Of a stretch of 16,734 nt of DNA, positions 15,013 to 16,734 are shown piece after piece (position 1 is the stretch's first letter; each line of letters begins with the position of its first letter). Source of the DNA: Kiritimatiellales bacterium (GTDB lineage: Bacteria; Verrucomicrobiota; Kiritimatiellia; Kiritimatiellales; Pontiellaceae); assembly GCA_021734595.1 (NCBI GenBank), contig JAIPIO010000044.1, positions 1 through 16,734 of the forward strand, in the 5' to 3' direction. A program made the position numbers and the translations under genes. The notes beneath the pieces are model-generated. The model made no database searches. It was not told where the DNA came from and saw only the letters and a program-made list of their open reading frames with translations.

Positions 15013-15081
15013 AGTCAATATTAGTCAGCGTTTCACTCTCAACAATATATCAGCAGCTAATGCGAGCAACATTTCGATTCG

Positions 15082-16596
15082 ATGAAAATACTTGATCGGC
15101 AAACCTTGTTTGAATCACATCATCTGAATCGTGATCTGGCACATACATCCGTCCGGGGCGGGATGACCACTATGACCTCCCAAGGCTTGCAGTTTGCCCT
15201 GACCATCGGTAGTACGGCGGTGCTTGCCCGCCTGTTGACCCCTGCCGACTACGGATTGATCGGCATGGTGGCCGTTATTGTTAATCTTGCGCAGATGTTC
15301 AAGGATGCCGGGCTTTCCATGGCGACAGTCCAGAAGGAGTCCATTTCCCATGGCCAGATCAGCACGCTCTTTTGGGTCAACGTTTTAATCAGCATTATTC
15401 TCGGCACCGCCATTCTGCTCGGCGCTCCTTTGGTCGCATGGTTCTACAGGAAACCGGAGTTAACGGCAGTCACGGCGGCACTTTCCATATCCTTTGTGCT
15501 TGGCGGGTTGACCATACAGCACAAGGCGCTTTTGCAACGTCACATGCGGTTCGGCACATTGGCCGGCATTCAAATCGCCGGACTGGCTGTAAGTATCGCG
15601 ATCACCATCCTGCTGGCGTGTCATGGCTGGCGATACTGGGCGCTGGTTGGCGGCACATTGGCCCGGGCAGCGGCAGACGTGTTGCTGACTCCATTTTTTT
15701 GCCGATGGGTTCCGGGGCGCATGAGAAGAGGAACCGGTGTGCGCGAGATGCTTATGTTTGGCGGTCACATGACCGCATTCAACTTCATCAATTATTTTGC
15801 CCGGAATGCCGATAACATAATCATTGGGAAATTCATTGGATCCGAGGCCTTGGGAATTTATTCGCGTGCCTATCAGCTACTCATGTTACCGATTTCCATG
15901 GTGTCGGCACCACTAAGTAATGTCGCGGTACCCGCCCTGTGCCGTCTAAATGAAGATCGAACCCGTCTGCATAGATATTATCTGCACATCCTCTATATGT
16001 TGAGTCTGGTTGCGAGCCCCATTGCGGGGATCGCATTTCTTGTGAGCCGTGAGATCATTATTATCCTGCTGGGACCGACGTGGCTGCCTGTAAGCGACGT
16101 ATTCAAATATTTGGCCATTGGCGGATTGTTGCAGCCACTTTACAACACACAGGGATGGTTGCATTTGGCCGTTGGCAGGTCGGACCGGGTGCTTATCTGG
16201 GGGCTGATCGGCACCCCGATTATCGTCGGTTCTTTTATTATTGGAATGATTTGGGGAATTAACGGGGTGGCAATCTGCTATTCCTTGGCCATTATTCTCA
16301 CTACCGTTGGTTCGCTGGCCTATGCCGGGCGAAGCGCCGGATTGTCCTTTTGGAAGATGTTCGGCGCAGTGTTTAGACCGCTGCTGTCGTGTGTCGCCGC
16401 AGTTGGCGTTGTCGCCGCTTTGAGCATGTTCATCAGGGATTATTCTCCTGCAGTGTCGATCTTCGCAAAAGGAGCCGGATTTGTTTTTTTTTATGCAACA
16501 TTCCTTTTTTTGACGTTTAATGGATTTAAACCCATGCAGGATTTGGTGGAGATAGGACGTCTGATAACCTGCCGCAATACTAGTAAACAGGCATGA
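15082..16596 (+). CDS. Wzx/WzxC-type polysaccharide flippase (MOP superfamily)
   Basis: An inner-membrane protein of 504 residues with about 12-14 hydrophobic segments, close to the 480-500 expected for WzxC-like exporters of the polysaccharide transporter family. The N-terminal block GGMTTMTSQGLQFALTIGSTAVLARLL and LTPADYGLIGMVAVIVNLAQMFKDAGLS is characteristic, as are the central FNFINYFARNADNIIIGKFIGSEALGIYSRAYQLL and the Pro-rich SMVSAPLSNVAVPAL. It would flip undecaprenyl-linked repeat units made by the locus. The start at 15082 has only a weak ribosome site; ATG 15163 (preceded by GGGGCGGG) would remove 27 residues. Base composition returns to that of the main locus. It contains a run of nine T at 16484-16492 near the 3' end. 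Confidence 0.88.
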   Translation: MKILDRQTLFESHHLNRDLAHTSVRGGMTTMTSQGLQFALTIGSTAVLARLLTPADYGLIGMVAVIVNLAQMFKDAGLSMATVQKESISHGQISTLFWVNVLISIILGTAILLGAPLVAWFYRKPELTAVTAALSISFVLGGLTIQHKALLQRHMRFGTLAGIQIAGLAVSIAITILLACHGWRYWALVGGTLARAAADVLLTPFFCRWVPGRMRRGTGVREMLMFGGHMTAFNFINYFARNADNIIIGKFIGSEALGIYSRAYQLLMLPISMVSAPLSNVAVPALCRLNEDRTRLHRYYLHILYMLSLVASPIAGIAFLVSREIIIILLGPTWLPVSDVFKYLAIGGLLQPLYNTQGWLHLAVGRSDRVLIWGLIGTPIIVGSFIIGMIWGINGVAICYSLAIILTTVGSLAYAGRSAGLSFWKMFGAVFRPLLSCVAAVGVVAALSMFIRDYSPAVSIFAKGAGFVFFYATFLFLTFNGFKPMQDLVEIGRLITCRNTSKQA

Positions 16597-16734
16597 CACG
16601 GGCAACATAACGGGAGATTGGCGGGGGCGTTGAAGAGCAGTACCTGTTATCCGTATTCCAGGATCTCCATCTAACCGTTCAGCGTTCGTACCGGGTTCCT
16701 GAATTCCGAGCCCATCATTTTTTTTGCCTTACCC

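Noticed and set aside
16484..16492. T9 tract in the flippase gene as a phase-variation site
   Set aside because: It encodes phenylalanines in a membrane segment near the C-terminus, where T-runs are expected, and several similar shorter runs occur in the same gene.
16597..16734. start of a further gene at the right edge
   Set aside because: No start codon with a ribosome site and no coding pattern is visible in the last 138 bases; only a T-run near 16718 and a lone TTCCAG half-site near 16664.

Overview
The window looks like chromosomal DNA from a Gram-negative bacterium of the PVC superphylum, most likely Kiritimatiellota and Pontiella-like. That placement is inference. It rests on a very large secreted iduronate-sulfatase-type enzyme with beta-sandwich modules, a secreted esterase beside a PIG-L deacetylase, a GbsR-type regulator paired with a NusG paralogue at the head of a glycan locus, and the overall base composition. 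No rRNA or marker gene settles it.

Layout. (1) 39-1051, minus strand: acylphosphatase and a YfcE-like metallophosphoesterase, joined by a 4-base ATGA overlap. (2) 1052-1302: divergent intergenic region with a helically spaced array of 15-bp palindromes. (3) 1303-4884: a 1193-residue exported sulfatase. (4) 4909-4996, minus strand: tRNA-Ser(UGA). (5) 5176-7817: a tight three-gene operon of secreted alpha/beta-hydrolase esterase, PIG-L-type deacetylase and an unrecognised exported helical protein. (6) 7818-8045: a second palindrome array, then a sigma70-type promoter with an inverted repeat around its -10 box. (7) 8046-16596: a surface-polysaccharide locus. It opens with a GbsR/MarR-type regulator and a NusG/RfaH-like antiterminator, then an element matching the enterobacterial ops/JUMPstart sequence. 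After this come glmS, a two-gene nucleotidyltransferase module, gmd, a third palindrome array, a GDP-4-keto-6-deoxymannose reductase, a remnant of a nucleotide-sugar dehydrogenase, an AT-rich stretch with a methyltransferase carrying a G9 tract, and a Wzx-type flippase. The locus probably continues past the right edge.

How the genes work together. GlmS makes glucosamine-6-phosphate for UDP-GlcNAc. Gmd plus the reductase convert GDP-mannose to GDP-D-rhamnose. The methyltransferase may decorate the glycan, and the flippase exports lipid-linked units or polymer. The GbsR-like protein probably controls initiation of its own transcript, and the NusG paralogue probably loads onto RNA polymerase at the ops-like element to stop premature termination in the long operon.

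Most notable signals: the RfaH-like gene followed 102 bases later by an exact ops core inside a JUMPstart-like 39-mer, outside Proteobacteria if the taxonomic guess is right; and an undescribed-looking palindrome, TTCCAA-N3-TTGGAA, in three arrays whose centre spacings (about 31 or 21 bp) are near-integral helical turns.
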